NCBI GenBank assembly: GCA_965279115.1
Contig: OZ257137.1
Location: forward strand, 4,650,001-4,714,000
Direction: 5' to 3'
Length of the DNA stretch: 64,000 nt
Source of the DNA: JAEUOS01 sp965279115
Lineage (GTDB): Bacteria; Pseudomonadota; Gammaproteobacteria; Burkholderiales; JAEUOS01
The first letter of the stretch is position 1. Each line of letters starts with the position of its first letter. Below the pieces are notes generated by a model. The model made no database searches. It was not told where the DNA came from and saw only the letters and a list, made by a program, of their open reading frames with translations. The position numbers and the translations under genes were made by a program. Shown here piece after piece: positions 41,228 to 49,584 of the stretch.

Positions 41228-42685
41228 TCAATCATGCCGGATGGCGACGGTCTTGAGACTGGTGAAGCCGAGCAGCGCCTCGAATCCCTTTTCACGCCCG
41301 TAGCCGGAGTGCTTGACGCCTCCGAAAGGCAATTCCACGCCGCCACCCGCACCGTAGTTGTTGATGAACACCTGTCCCGCATGCAGCTTGCGTGCCATGC
41401 GCAACTGGCGCGCGCCGTCGCGGGTCCACAGGCCCGCCACCAGCCCGTAGGGTGTGCCGTTGGCCAGACGCACGGCCTCGGCTTCATCGGCGAAGGACGC
41501 GGTGGCCAGAACCGGTCCGAACACTTCCTCCTGGGTCAGGCGGTGCGTGGCGGGCACATTGGTAAAAATGGTCGGCAGCACATAAAAGCCGGATTTCGGC
41601 GCGGCGTCGGCGAGCACGCCGGCACCCGCGACCTGCAGGCCTTCAACCCGCGCCCGGTCGATGAAGCCCTGCACCCGCGAGCGCTGCTTGGCATTGATGA
41701 TGGGGCCGCAGTCCAGGTCGGCCTGGCCCGGCCCGACCTTGAGTTTCGCGAAGGCGGCTGACAGGCGCTGCACTACCTCGTCGTGGATGGATTTTTCGAT
41801 CAGCACGCGGCTGCCCGCACTGCAGGTTTGCCCGGCGTTCTGGATGATGGCCGCCACCAGCACCGGCAGGGCGGCGTCGAGATCGGCGTCGGCGAATACC
41901 AGTTGTGGTGACTTGCCGCCCAGTTCAAGCGTGACCGGCCGGTGGTTGACGGCTGCGGCCTGCGCCACCAGGCTGCCGGTGGCGGGCGAGCCGGTGAACG
42001 AGAAGTGGTCGATATCCGGGTGGGCTGAGAGTGCCGCGCCGGCCTCATGGCCGAAGCCGGTCACGATATTGAGCGCCCCGGGCGGCAATCCGGCCGCCGC
42101 GGCCAGTTCGGCGAATTTGAGCAAGGACAGGCAGGCGTCTTCCGCGGGCTTCACCACGCAGGCATTACCGGCGGCGAGCGCCGCGCCCACCGAGCGCCCG
42201 AAGATCTGCATCGGGTAGTTCCACGGGATGATGTGGCCGGTCACACCATGCGCCTCGCGGATGGTCATGACGGTGTAGCCGCGCTGGTAAGGCAGGGTTT
42301 CGCCGTGCAGCTTGTCGCAGGCGCCGGCGTAGTACTCGAAGTAGCGCGCGAAGGCGATGGCGTCGGCGCGTGCCTGCTTCATGGGCTTGCCGGTGTCGCG
42401 GCATTCCAGCAGGGCCAGCTCGTCGGTGTTGTCGGCGATGGCCTGCGCCAGCTTCATCATCAGCCGGCCGCGTTCCAGGGCGGAGAAGCGTCCCCAGGGC
42501 CCATCCCCGCCGTCGTAGGCCGCGCGCGCCGCCTTGACGGCAGCATCGATATCGGCGGCGTTGCCGCGCGCCAGGTAGGCGAAGATCCCGCCGTCGGACG
42601 GGTCGATGACAGGAATGGTGCCGCCGGCGGCCGGTGCGGTCCAGCGATTGTTGATGAAATGGGCGGCCTGGGTGGCGGGTGTCAT
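41228..42685 (-). CDS. NAD(P)-dependent aldehyde dehydrogenase
   Basis: The 485-residue product has the ALDH landmarks: IIPWNYPMQIFG, KPAEDACLSLLKFAEL, FTGSPATGSLVA with the cofactor-binding Gly, LELGGKSPQLVF with the general-base Glu, NAGQTCSAGSR with the catalytic Cys, and EEVFGPVLATASF. It oxidises an aldehyde to the acid in the cytoplasm; gamma-aminobutyraldehyde, betaine aldehyde and other substrates are possible and cannot be told apart here. It lies upstream of the dppBCDF-argE genes on the same strand, 45 bases apart, which could link it to the use of the imported compound. Confidence 0.9.
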   Translation of the reverse strand: MTPATQAAHFINNRWTAPAAGGTIPVIDPSDGGIFAYLARGNAADIDAAVKAARAAYDGGDGPWGRFSALERGRLMMKLAQAIADNTDELALLECRDTGKPMKQARADAIAFARYFEYYAGACDKLHGETLPYQRGYTVMTIREAHGVTGHIIPWNYPMQIFGRSVGAALAAGNACVVKPAEDACLSLLKFAELAAAAGLPPGALNIVTGFGHEAGAALSAHPDIDHFSFTGSPATGSLVAQAAAVNHRPVTLELGGKSPQLVFADADLDAALPVLVAAIIQNAGQTCSAGSRVLIEKSIHDEVVQRLSAAFAKLKVGPGQADLDCGPIINAKQRSRVQGFIDRARVEGLQVAGAGVLADAAPKSGFYVLPTIFTNVPATHRLTQEEVFGPVLATASFADEAEAVRLANGTPYGLVAGLWTRDGARQLRMARKLHAGQVFINNYGAGGGVELPFGGVKHSGYGREKGFEALLGFTSLKTVAIRHD

Positions 42686-42752
42686 GCGTGCATATGTGAC
42701 GTAGGGAAAGACGGATTATCGCCCGAGCGCGACCTTACACGGTGCTTAATAT

Positions 42753-42781
42753 TTGTGCGCTGCAAAAGCGAATCCTATAAT
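42753..42781 (+). promoter_or_regulatory. Probable sigma-70 promoter of ppa
   Basis: TATAAT lies at 42776-42781. A weak -35 (TTGTGC, 42753-42758) is 17 bases upstream. A transcript would start about 40 bases before the ppa ATG at 42829. Confidence 0.5.
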
Positions 42782-42828
42782 CGGGTGGTTTGCGGCATTT
42801 GCCACATCAGTTCAACCAGGGACATTCC

Positions 42829-43377
42829 ATGAACCTCGATCGCGTCGGCTCTGGCCGCGACCTGCCCAACGACTTCAACGTCATCATCGAGATTCCGATG
42901 AACGCCGACCCCATCAAGTACGAGGTCGACAAGGAAACCGGCGCGCTGTTCGTCGACCGCTTCATGGGCACGGCCATGCACTACCCCTGCAACTACGGCT
43001 ACATCCCGCATACGCTGTCGGACGATGGCGACCCCGTCGATGTGCTGGTGATCACGCCTTTCCCGCTGGTGGCGGGCGTGGTGGTGCGCTGCCGGCCGCT
43101 GGGCGTGCTGAAGATGGTCGACGAGGCCGGCGGCGACGAAAAGCTGCTCGCCGTGCCGATCGACAAGGTGCTGCCCTGGTACAAGCACTGGAACAAGCCC
43201 GACGACATCAACCCCGAGCGCCTGGCGCAGATCCAGCACTTCTTCGAGCACTACAAGGATCTCGAGAAGGGCAAGTGGGTCAAGGTCGAAGGGTGGGGCG
43301 GCCCGGAGGAGGCGGCCGCGTCCATCAAGTCGGGCGTGGCGCGCTACGACGCGGCGAAGGACAAGCCGAAGTTCTGA
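42829..43377 (+). CDS. ppa: Inorganic pyrophosphatase (family I)
   Basis: The 182-residue enzyme hydrolyses pyrophosphate to phosphate in the cytoplasm, drawing biosynthetic reactions forward. It carries the family signature DGDPVDVLV with three metal-binding Asp, NVIIEIPMNADPIKYEVDKETGALFVDRF, MHYPCNYGYIPHTL and VPIDKVLPWYKHWNKPDDINP, and the C-terminal KWVKVEGWGGPEEA. The length is typical of bacterial enzymes. AGGGA lies seven bases before ATG 42829; the ATG at 42790 is too close to the -10 box to be used. It is monocistronic and convergent with the channel gene. Confidence 0.96.
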   Translation: MNLDRVGSGRDLPNDFNVIIEIPMNADPIKYEVDKETGALFVDRFMGTAMHYPCNYGYIPHTLSDDGDPVDVLVITPFPLVAGVVVRCRPLGVLKMVDEAGGDEKLLAVPIDKVLPWYKHWNKPDDINPERLAQIQHFFEHYKDLEKGKWVKVEGWGGPEEAAASIKSGVARYDAAKDKPKF

Positions 43378-43399
43378 AAGCGGCGGCCGTTCGCGGCGT

Positions 43400-44926
43400 T
43401 CAGTCCCGCAGGCTGAAGAAGTCGCGGATCCGGCTCAGCCATTCGGCCGGGCCATGCGAATGGGCCTGTGCGCTGGCGTCGTGGCCTGCAACCGCCGCGG
43501 CCAGCGCGCCCTGGCGGGCGGCCATGATCTGCGACATGCCCTGGGCGATTTCCGGACGCGAGCGCAACACGCCCTCGAAGGACGCCTTGTCGAGCCGGTA
43601 ACATTCGACATTGGTGCGTGCCACCACGGTGGCGCTGCGCGGCGCGCCGGTGAGCAGCCCGGCCTCGCCGAAAAAGCTGCCCGCCGCAAGGGTGTTGATG
43701 AAGCGTCTTTCGCCCCCTTCGGAGTCGATCACAATGTCGGCGTCGCCGGCGGTAAGCATGTAAAGCCAGTGCGCGACATTGCCCTGGTGGGTGATGATCT
43801 CCCCTTGCGCGAACGGCGAGTAGGTCAGCCGCTCGGCGATGGTGGCGAGTTCGACCTCGGTCAGCCCGGTGAACAAGTCCACTGTGCGCAATGCCGCCAG
43901 GCGCCGTGCGATTTCACGCTCATGCACTTCGCGCCGGTGTTCCTCGGTCTGTTCGGTCAGGCGCACCCCGTGCTCGGCAATCGCGAGGCGCCAGCCATTG
44001 CGTTGCAGCGCGGTGTAGATGTGGACGCGCACCTGGCTGTCGGTCGGGTCGTCGAAACGCAGGTCGGTGAGCCAGTAGCGCAGGTCGTACAGGCCATAGC
44101 CATGCTCGAAGCCCAGCAGCACGCAGTTGGGGGCGGGGTTGCGGGCGGCGTGCGCGATCTCGGACTCGCGAATGCATTGCTCGACCACGGGAATCAGGCG
44201 GGCCGGCGGTGCCGACAGGTCCACCGCGAAGCGCACGTGGCGGCGCCATTGCGCGGGTTCGCCGCGGCGACGGCCCAGCACCATGAACTTGCCCTTCATC
44301 AGGGCGCTGTTGGGCACGATCACGGTTTCCCAGTCGCGCGTTTCGATCGAGGTCGAGCGCCAGCGGATATCGACCACCCGGCCGGTGACGTCATCGACGC
44401 GTATCCAGTCGCCGACCTCGATCGAATTGTCGAGCTGGACGGCGATGCCGCCGAGGATGTTGCCCAGCGTGTCCTGCAGCGCGAAGGCGAGTACCGCCGT
44501 CACCACCGCCGTGCTCGCCAGGATGCTGCTCGGATCCATGCCGGTGGCGCGCAGGCGCGCGATGATCCAGACCAGGTAGCCGAGGATGGTGACAAGGTCT
44601 TCGATGATGCGCGGCGCCGACACTCCCGCCAGGGGCAAGGCCGCGCGAAACACCAGCATGCCGGTGAGCCGGATGGCCGCCACGCCGGCGATCAGCAGGG
44701 CCACATTGAGAAGGGCAACGGCGCCCGACAGCATGTTGGCGGTAAACAGCATCGCTGCGGCGAGCTGCGCGCCGGTGGCGACAAAAAAGATGACGGCGGT
44801 ATTGACCACGCCTGCGCGCGCTTCCCCGCCGCGCCGTATCAGGACCAGGGTGCACAAGAGCGCCCAGGCGACAATCCATCCGCTCTCCGCATGCCAAACC
44901 TGCGCGAACCCTGCCATCATGTCCAT
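43400..44926 (-). CDS. MscS-type mechanosensitive channel with cyclic-nucleotide-binding domain
   Basis: This 508-residue protein has about four N-terminal membrane helices (residues 1-160, the last being the pore-lining TM3-like ASTAVVTAVLAFALQDTLGNILGG), the MscS beta and alpha/beta domains (VGDWIRVDDVTGRVVDIRWRSTSIET, then VPNSALMKGKF), and a C-terminal cyclic-nucleotide-binding domain (about 350-480) with GSFFGEAGLLTGAPRSATVVA, the phosphate-binding cassette, whose Arg and Glu are intact. Channels of this bCNG type are gated or tuned by cAMP or cGMP rather than mainly by tension. It lies in the inner membrane. The gene stands alone between ppa (convergent) and the ETF-QO gene. Confidence 0.88.
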   Translation of the reverse strand: MDMMAGFAQVWHAESGWIVAWALLCTLVLIRRGGEARAGVVNTAVIFFVATGAQLAAAMLFTANMLSGAVALLNVALLIAGVAAIRLTGMLVFRAALPLAGVSAPRIIEDLVTILGYLVWIIARLRATGMDPSSILASTAVVTAVLAFALQDTLGNILGGIAVQLDNSIEVGDWIRVDDVTGRVVDIRWRSTSIETRDWETVIVPNSALMKGKFMVLGRRRGEPAQWRRHVRFAVDLSAPPARLIPVVEQCIRESEIAHAARNPAPNCVLLGFEHGYGLYDLRYWLTDLRFDDPTDSQVRVHIYTALQRNGWRLAIAEHGVRLTEQTEEHRREVHEREIARRLAALRTVDLFTGLTEVELATIAERLTYSPFAQGEIITHQGNVAHWLYMLTAGDADIVIDSEGGERRFINTLAAGSFFGEAGLLTGAPRSATVVARTNVECYRLDKASFEGVLRSRPEIAQGMSQIMAARQGALAAAVAGHDASAQAHSHGPAEWLSRIRDFFSLRD

Positions 44927-44965
44927 GGCTGTGCGGTCCGTGCAGTGGGCATCGGGCGGGGATCC

Positions 44966-46609
44966 CTACATGCCCGGATAGTTCGGCCCGCCGCCGCCCT
45001 CGGGCACCACCCAATTGATGTTCTGGGTCGGGTCCTTGATGTCGCAGGTCTTGCAGTGCACGCAGTTCTGCGCGTTGATCTGCAGGCGGTCGGAGTTGTC
45101 GTCGTTCTTGACGTATTCATACACGCCGGCGGGGCAATAGCGTGCTTCAGGACCGGCGAACCGCGCCAGGTTGATCGCCACCGGCACCGATGCGTCCTTG
45201 AGCGTCAGGTGGATCGGCTGGTTCTCCTCATGGTTGGTGTTGGAGATGAACACCGAGGAGAGCTTGTCGAAGCTGATCTTGCCGTCGGGCTTGGGGTAGT
45301 CGATCGGCTTGAAGCCGGCGGCGGGCTTCAGGCATTCGTGGTCGGCATGGGTGTGCTTGAGGGTCCACGGCACGTTGCCGCCGAGCAGTTTCTGCTCGAT
45401 GCCGACCATCACCGTGCCGGTGTAGAGGCCCTTGCTCATCCACTGCTTGAAGTTGCGCGCCTTGTGCAATTCGGTATGCAGCCAGCTGGCGCGGAAGGCT
45501 TCCGGATAGGCGGTGAGCTCGTCGTGGCTGCGCTCCGCGCCCAGGGCGGCGTACGCGGCTTCGGCGGCCAGCATGCCGGTCTTGATGGCGGCGTGGCTGC
45601 CCTTGATGCGCGAGGCGTTGAGGAAGCCGGCATCGTCACCGATCAGCACGCCGCCGGGAAAGGTGAGCTTGCAGAGGGATTGCAGGCCGCCTGCGGCGAT
45701 GGCGCGCGCGCCATAGGCGATGCGCTTGCCGCCTTCGAAATACTTGCGGATGTCCGGGTGCAGCTTGTAGCGCTGGAATTCCTCGTAAGGGGACAAATAG
45801 GGGTTCTCGTAGGCCAGGCCCACCACGTAGCCCACCGAGACCAGGTTGTTTTCCATGTGGTACAGGTAGGAGCCGCCGTAGGTGCTGCGATCCAGCGGCC
45901 AGCCGGCCGTATGCACCACCAGGCCGGGCACGTGCCTGGCTGGATCGATCTCCCACAGTTCCTTCATGCCGATGCCGTAGGTTTGCGGGTCCACGCCGTC
46001 GCGCAGCCTGTACTTCTCCATGAGCTGCTTGCCGAGATGGCCGCGGCAGCCTTCAGCGAAGAAGGTGTACTTGGCATGCAATTCCATGCCCTGCTGATAG
46101 TTGTCGGTGTGCGCGCCGTCGCGGCCGACGCCCATGTCGCCGGTGGCCACGCCCTTGACGCGCCCCTGGTCGTCGTACAGCACTTCGGAGCCGGCGAAGC
46201 CGGGATAGATTTCGACACCGAGCTCTTCGGCCTTGGTGCCCAGCCAGCGGCACACGTTGCCCAGGCTCACCACGTAGTTGCCATGGTTCTGGAAATTGGC
46301 CGGAAGGGCGAAATTGGGGACGGTGAAGCTGCCGGTTTCGGTGAGGAACATGAATCGGTCGGCGGTGACCGGCTGGTTGAGCGGCGCGCCGTCCTCTTTC
46401 CAGGTAGGCCACAATTCATTGAGCGCCACAGGGTCCATCACCGCGCCGGAAAGGATGTGCGCGCCGATCTCGGAGCCTTTTTCGATCACGCAGACATTGA
46501 CGTCGGCGCCCTTCTGGGCCGCCAGTTGCTTGAGCCGGATCGCACCCGCCAGGCCGGCAGGGCCGCCGCCGACGATCAGGACGTCGTACTCCATCACTTC
46601 ACGGGTCAT
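44966..46609 (-). CDS. Electron transfer flavoprotein-ubiquinone oxidoreductase
   Basis: The 547-residue protein passes electrons from reduced ETF to ubiquinone at the inner membrane, serving acyl-CoA, dimethylglycine and other dehydrogenases. It has the N-terminal FAD motif VGGGPAGLAGAIRL, the ubiquinone-region GMKELWEIDPARHVPGLVVHTAGWPLD, and the C-terminal [4Fe-4S] ligands Cys492, Cys516, Cys519 and Cys522 (NCVHCKTCDIKDP). Length is that of the full enzyme. Genes for ETF alpha and beta are not in the window. No strong operon link exists: the OYE gene upstream is 92 bases away and has its own layout. Confidence 0.95.
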   Translation of the reverse strand: MTREVMEYDVLIVGGGPAGLAGAIRLKQLAAQKGADVNVCVIEKGSEIGAHILSGAVMDPVALNELWPTWKEDGAPLNQPVTADRFMFLTETGSFTVPNFALPANFQNHGNYVVSLGNVCRWLGTKAEELGVEIYPGFAGSEVLYDDQGRVKGVATGDMGVGRDGAHTDNYQQGMELHAKYTFFAEGCRGHLGKQLMEKYRLRDGVDPQTYGIGMKELWEIDPARHVPGLVVHTAGWPLDRSTYGGSYLYHMENNLVSVGYVVGLAYENPYLSPYEEFQRYKLHPDIRKYFEGGKRIAYGARAIAAGGLQSLCKLTFPGGVLIGDDAGFLNASRIKGSHAAIKTGMLAAEAAYAALGAERSHDELTAYPEAFRASWLHTELHKARNFKQWMSKGLYTGTVMVGIEQKLLGGNVPWTLKHTHADHECLKPAAGFKPIDYPKPDGKISFDKLSSVFISNTNHEENQPIHLTLKDASVPVAINLARFAGPEARYCPAGVYEYVKNDDNSDRLQINAQNCVHCKTCDIKDPTQNINWVVPEGGGGPNYPGM

Positions 46610-46701
46610 GCTTGCTCCTCATTTGGCATCCGGCTTACACGCCTGCCTGCGAAATTATCGGATTGATTTGCTAGAGCACTCAATCGAATCGCCGTCGATC
46701 G

Positions 46702-47823
46702 CTAACGCTGGCCGGTCTTGACGTCGCCCAGCACATTCGGAAACTCGCGCGGGGCCGAGCGCCAGTACTGTTTGGGAGCGGTGACGCTGGCGCCGATCGC
46801 TGCGGCGGCATGCCACGGCCAGCGCGGGTTGTAGAGCAGCCCGCGGGCCAGCGCCACCATGTCGGCCTGGCCCGAGGCGATGATGTCCTCGGCCTGCCGA
46901 GGTTCCGTGATCAGGCCCACGGCCATGATCGGCAGCCCCGGCACAGCCTTGCGGATTTCCTCGGCGAAGGGCACCTGGTAGCCCGGCCCGAGCTTGATCT
47001 TCTGCTGCGCCGGCGCGACGCCGCCGGAAGAGCAGTCAAGCCAGCTGCAGCCGCGCGCCTTGAGCAGCTTCGCCAGTTCAATCGACTGTGCCACGTCCCA
47101 GCCGCCTTCGACCCAGTCGGAGGCGGAAATGCGCACCCCGAGCGGTTTGTGTGCCGGCCACACCGCGCGCACCGCATCGAACACTTCCAGCACCAGGCGC
47201 ATGCGATTCTCCAGCGAGCCGCCGTATTCGTCGGTGCGCTGGTTGGCAATCGGCGAAAGGAAGGAATGCAGCAGGTAGCCGTGCGCGCCATGCAGTTCGA
47301 GCGCGTCGATGCCGAGCCGCTCGGCGCGTCGGGCCACGCCAACGAAGTCGTCGACCACCTTGCGGATGTCGGCCGCCGTCATGGCCTGGCAGGGTGTCTC
47401 CCCGGGCATGTGCGACAGGGCGGAAGGGCCCAGCGGCGTCCAGCCGCGCGCGTCGCCGGCCGGGATCAGGCCGCCGCCGTTCCATGGCTCCTGGCTTGAG
47501 GCCTTGCGGCCGGCATGGCCGACCTGCATCGCCACCGCGATCGGCGAATGGGCGCGGATCGCCTTCATCACGCGCGCAAGGGCGGCTTCGTTGCTGTCGG
47601 AATACAGTCCCAGGCAGCCCGGGGTGATGCGTCCTTCGGCCGAGGGCGCCGTCGCTTCGATGATCAGCATGCCGGCACCGGAAATCGCCAGCTGGCCCAG
47701 ATGGATCATGTGCCAGTCCTGGGCGTCGCCGTCAACCGCGGAGTACTGGCACATCGGCGAGACGACGATGCGGTTGGCGAGCTTGAGCTGGCCCAGGGAA
47801 ATGGGGGAAAAAAGTTGTGACAT
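46702..47823 (-). CDS. Old yellow enzyme-family NADH:flavin oxidoreductase (YqjM/XenA-like)
   Basis: The 373-residue TIM barrel begins SQLFSPISLGQLKLANRIVVSPMCQYSAVDG, with the regulatory Cys seen in thermophilic-like ene-reductases, and has MQVGHAGRKAS, ELHGAHGYLLHSFLSPIANQRTDEYGGSLENRMRL, and the FMN phosphate motifs MAVGLITEP and ALARGLLYNP. These enzymes reduce activated C=C bonds with NAD(P)H. The His pair of the substrate site appears as HGAHGY. The start at 47823 is set by homology; the frame is open for 60 more codons upstream without similarity. It is divergent from an SDR gene, with 199 bases between start codons. Confidence 0.9.
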   Translation of the reverse strand: MSQLFSPISLGQLKLANRIVVSPMCQYSAVDGDAQDWHMIHLGQLAISGAGMLIIEATAPSAEGRITPGCLGLYSDSNEAALARVMKAIRAHSPIAVAMQVGHAGRKASSQEPWNGGGLIPAGDARGWTPLGPSALSHMPGETPCQAMTAADIRKVVDDFVGVARRAERLGIDALELHGAHGYLLHSFLSPIANQRTDEYGGSLENRMRLVLEVFDAVRAVWPAHKPLGVRISASDWVEGGWDVAQSIELAKLLKARGCSWLDCSSGGVAPAQQKIKLGPGYQVPFAEEIRKAVPGLPIMAVGLITEPRQAEDIIASGQADMVALARGLLYNPRWPWHAAAAIGASVTAPKQYWRSAPREFPNVLGDVKTGQR

Positions 47824-48022
47824 GCGCGATGGGGTTTCCGATAGGCGATTGGGGCAGGTGCGCGGGTTCCGCACCAGGGAGGGCGCATTGTAGCCGCACC
47901 CCATGCCCGTGCCGGCTCGGGTTTGAGCGTGCCGGCAGGGGCGGGAGCGCACGCCGATTTGTGGGCTTCGGGCCATGCGATTACACTCGCGGCACTTTTT
48001 CAATCAACAAAGCAGGTAAATC

Positions 48023-48784
48023 ATGTCAGTGGAAATCAGTCTTGAGGGCAAGGTCGCCCTGGTCACCGGCGCATCGTCCGGCCTCGGGGCGCGTTTCGCC
48101 AAGGTACTGGCCGACGCCGGCGCCACCGTCGCGCTGGGCGCCCGGCGTCTCGAGCGCCTGAAGGAATTGCGTGCCGAGATCGATTCCGAAGGGGGCGAGG
48201 CCCATGTGTATTCGCTCGACGTCACCAGCGTGGCAAGCATCCGCGCCTGCGTCGCCCAGGTGGAAGCCGATCTGTCGAAGATCGACATCCTGGTCAACAA
48301 TTCCGGGGTATCGGCCCAGGGGCGGGCGCTCGAGGTGTCGGAGGCAGACTATGACTATGTCATGGGCACCAACGCCAAGGGGGCGTTTTTCATGGCGCAA
48401 CAGGTGGCCCAGGTGATGGCCCGAAAGCAGACGCCGGGTCGCATCATCAACATCGCCTCGGTGGCCGGCATGAAGATCGTCCCGCAGCTTTCCGTCTACA
48501 GCATGTCAAAGGCGGCGGTGATCCACATGACCCGGGCGATGGCGGTGGAATGGGGGCGTTACGGTATCAACGTGAACGCGATTTGCCCCGGCTACATCGA
48601 AACCGAGATCAATTCGGCTTATTTCGCCACCGAAGGCGGGCAGAAGCTGATCAATTCGCTGCCGCGCCGCCGTGTCGGCAAGCCCGAGGACCTGGACGGC
48701 CTGTTGCTTCTGCTGGCTTCCGACAGTTCGGCCTTCATCAACGGTGCGGCGGTAGCGGCCGACGACGGCATGGCCGCCAGCTGA
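48023..48784 (+). CDS. Short-chain dehydrogenase/reductase
   Basis: This 253-residue SDR has TGASSGLG, NNSGVSAQG, NIASVAG with the catalytic Ser, YSMSKAAVIH with Tyr and Lys, and NAICPGYIETEIN. The Arg-rich ARRLERLKEL after the second strand suggests NADP(H) preference. Proteins of this type are often annotated as 3-oxoacyl-ACP reductase-like, though the exact substrate is unknown. It is monocistronic by appearance: the upstream OYE gene is divergent and a long hairpin follows the stop. Confidence 0.88.
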   Translation: MSVEISLEGKVALVTGASSGLGARFAKVLADAGATVALGARRLERLKELRAEIDSEGGEAHVYSLDVTSVASIRACVAQVEADLSKIDILVNNSGVSAQGRALEVSEADYDYVMGTNAKGAFFMAQQVAQVMARKQTPGRIINIASVAGMKIVPQLSVYSMSKAAVIHMTRAMAVEWGRYGINVNAICPGYIETEINSAYFATEGGQKLINSLPRRRVGKPEDLDGLLLLLASDSSAFINGAAVAADDGMAAS

Positions 48785-49100
48785 GTTCCAGGAGCGGGCC
48801 AAGCCGGAAGCGGCTGCCCGCCTCCTGATGGCGCTACCCAGCGCAGCCAACCGGGCTTGGCCTTAAGTCCTTGATTCCTCATCAGGATGGTCGTGAATGG
48901 GTTCGCGCGGCATGCAATTGGCCCGCCCGGCGATGCGTTTGACGCCGCTTTTTTGCGCAATGTCAAGGGTGTGCATGCAATTTAATCGATTGTTTTTTAG
49001 GCGAAAATGCATATAATTTCGGGTTTTGCCGCTCGCAGCCCGAGCGGTGAACGCGAGCGGTAACCAGGGCCGTTTGGGCCGGTGCCGAAAATGAACTGCG
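48785..49100 (+). promoter_or_regulatory. Intergenic region with post-stop hairpin and sigma-70 promoter
   Basis: This 316-base gap has two clear elements. A composite hairpin at 48790-48826 (AGGAG-CGGGC paired with GCCCG-CCTCCT with one bulge, and an inner AGCCG/CGGCT stem closed by GAAG) lies six bases after the SDR stop but lacks a T-run. A promoter follows: TTGTTT at 48990-48995, 16 bases, and a perfect TATAAT at 49012-49017, in the most AT-rich part of the region. It should drive the thioesterase and ketone-body genes. Nothing coding is seen in between. Confidence 0.6.
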
Positions 49101-49547
49101 ATGCCGGAAACGATTCCGATCCCGCTATCCCGGCCCGAGGGTTTTCAGCAGGTGCACACCGAGGTGATGCCAATACGCTGGGGTGACATGGACGCGATGC
49201 TGCACGTGAACAATACCGTGTACTTCCGCTACATGGAGCAGGCGCGCATCAGCTGGGTCGATTCGTGGGGCGTCGGCAATACGGCGGACCAGCCCGAAAG
49301 CCCGGTGATCGCCACCGCCGGTTGCCGTTTCAAGCGGCCGCTCAAGTACCCCGGATCGGTGGAGGTGCGGGTTTTCGCGGGGAAGATCGGTCGTTCGAGC
49401 ATGCCGACGTACTACGAGTTGCGTCGAACCGACGATCCGGAAACCGTCTACGCCACCGGCGAGGCTTTGTTTGTATGGATCAGCAACGAAACCGGTCGCC
49501 CGGTTTCGTTTCCCGAGCCGGTGAGAGAGCGGTTACGGGGCAATTAG
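49101..49547 (+). CDS. Acyl-CoA thioesterase (YbgC/4-hydroxybenzoyl-CoA type)
   Basis: The 148-residue hot-dog protein has the family motif RWGDMDAMLHVNNTVYFRYMEQAR, where the Asp of DMDAMLHVNN is the catalytic residue of 4-hydroxybenzoyl-CoA thioesterase relatives, and PLKYPGSVEVRV. It hydrolyses a short- or medium-chain or aromatic acyl-CoA. It lies 37 bases before the acetoacetyl-CoA synthetase gene on the same strand, which suggests a role in acyl-CoA balance there. ATG 49101 is the only good start. Confidence 0.87.
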   Translation: MPETIPIPLSRPEGFQQVHTEVMPIRWGDMDAMLHVNNTVYFRYMEQARISWVDSWGVGNTADQPESPVIATAGCRFKRPLKYPGSVEVRVFAGKIGRSSMPTYYELRRTDDPETVYATGEALFVWISNETGRPVSFPEPVRERLRGN

Positions 49548-49584
49548 AGGTCTGCCGCATATGCGACATGGTGAGCCGTACAGA

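Noticed and set aside
43454..46666. A 1070-codon plus-strand open frame
   Set aside because: It is antisense to the MscS-type channel and ETF-QO genes, which are certain. No recognisable domain is present.
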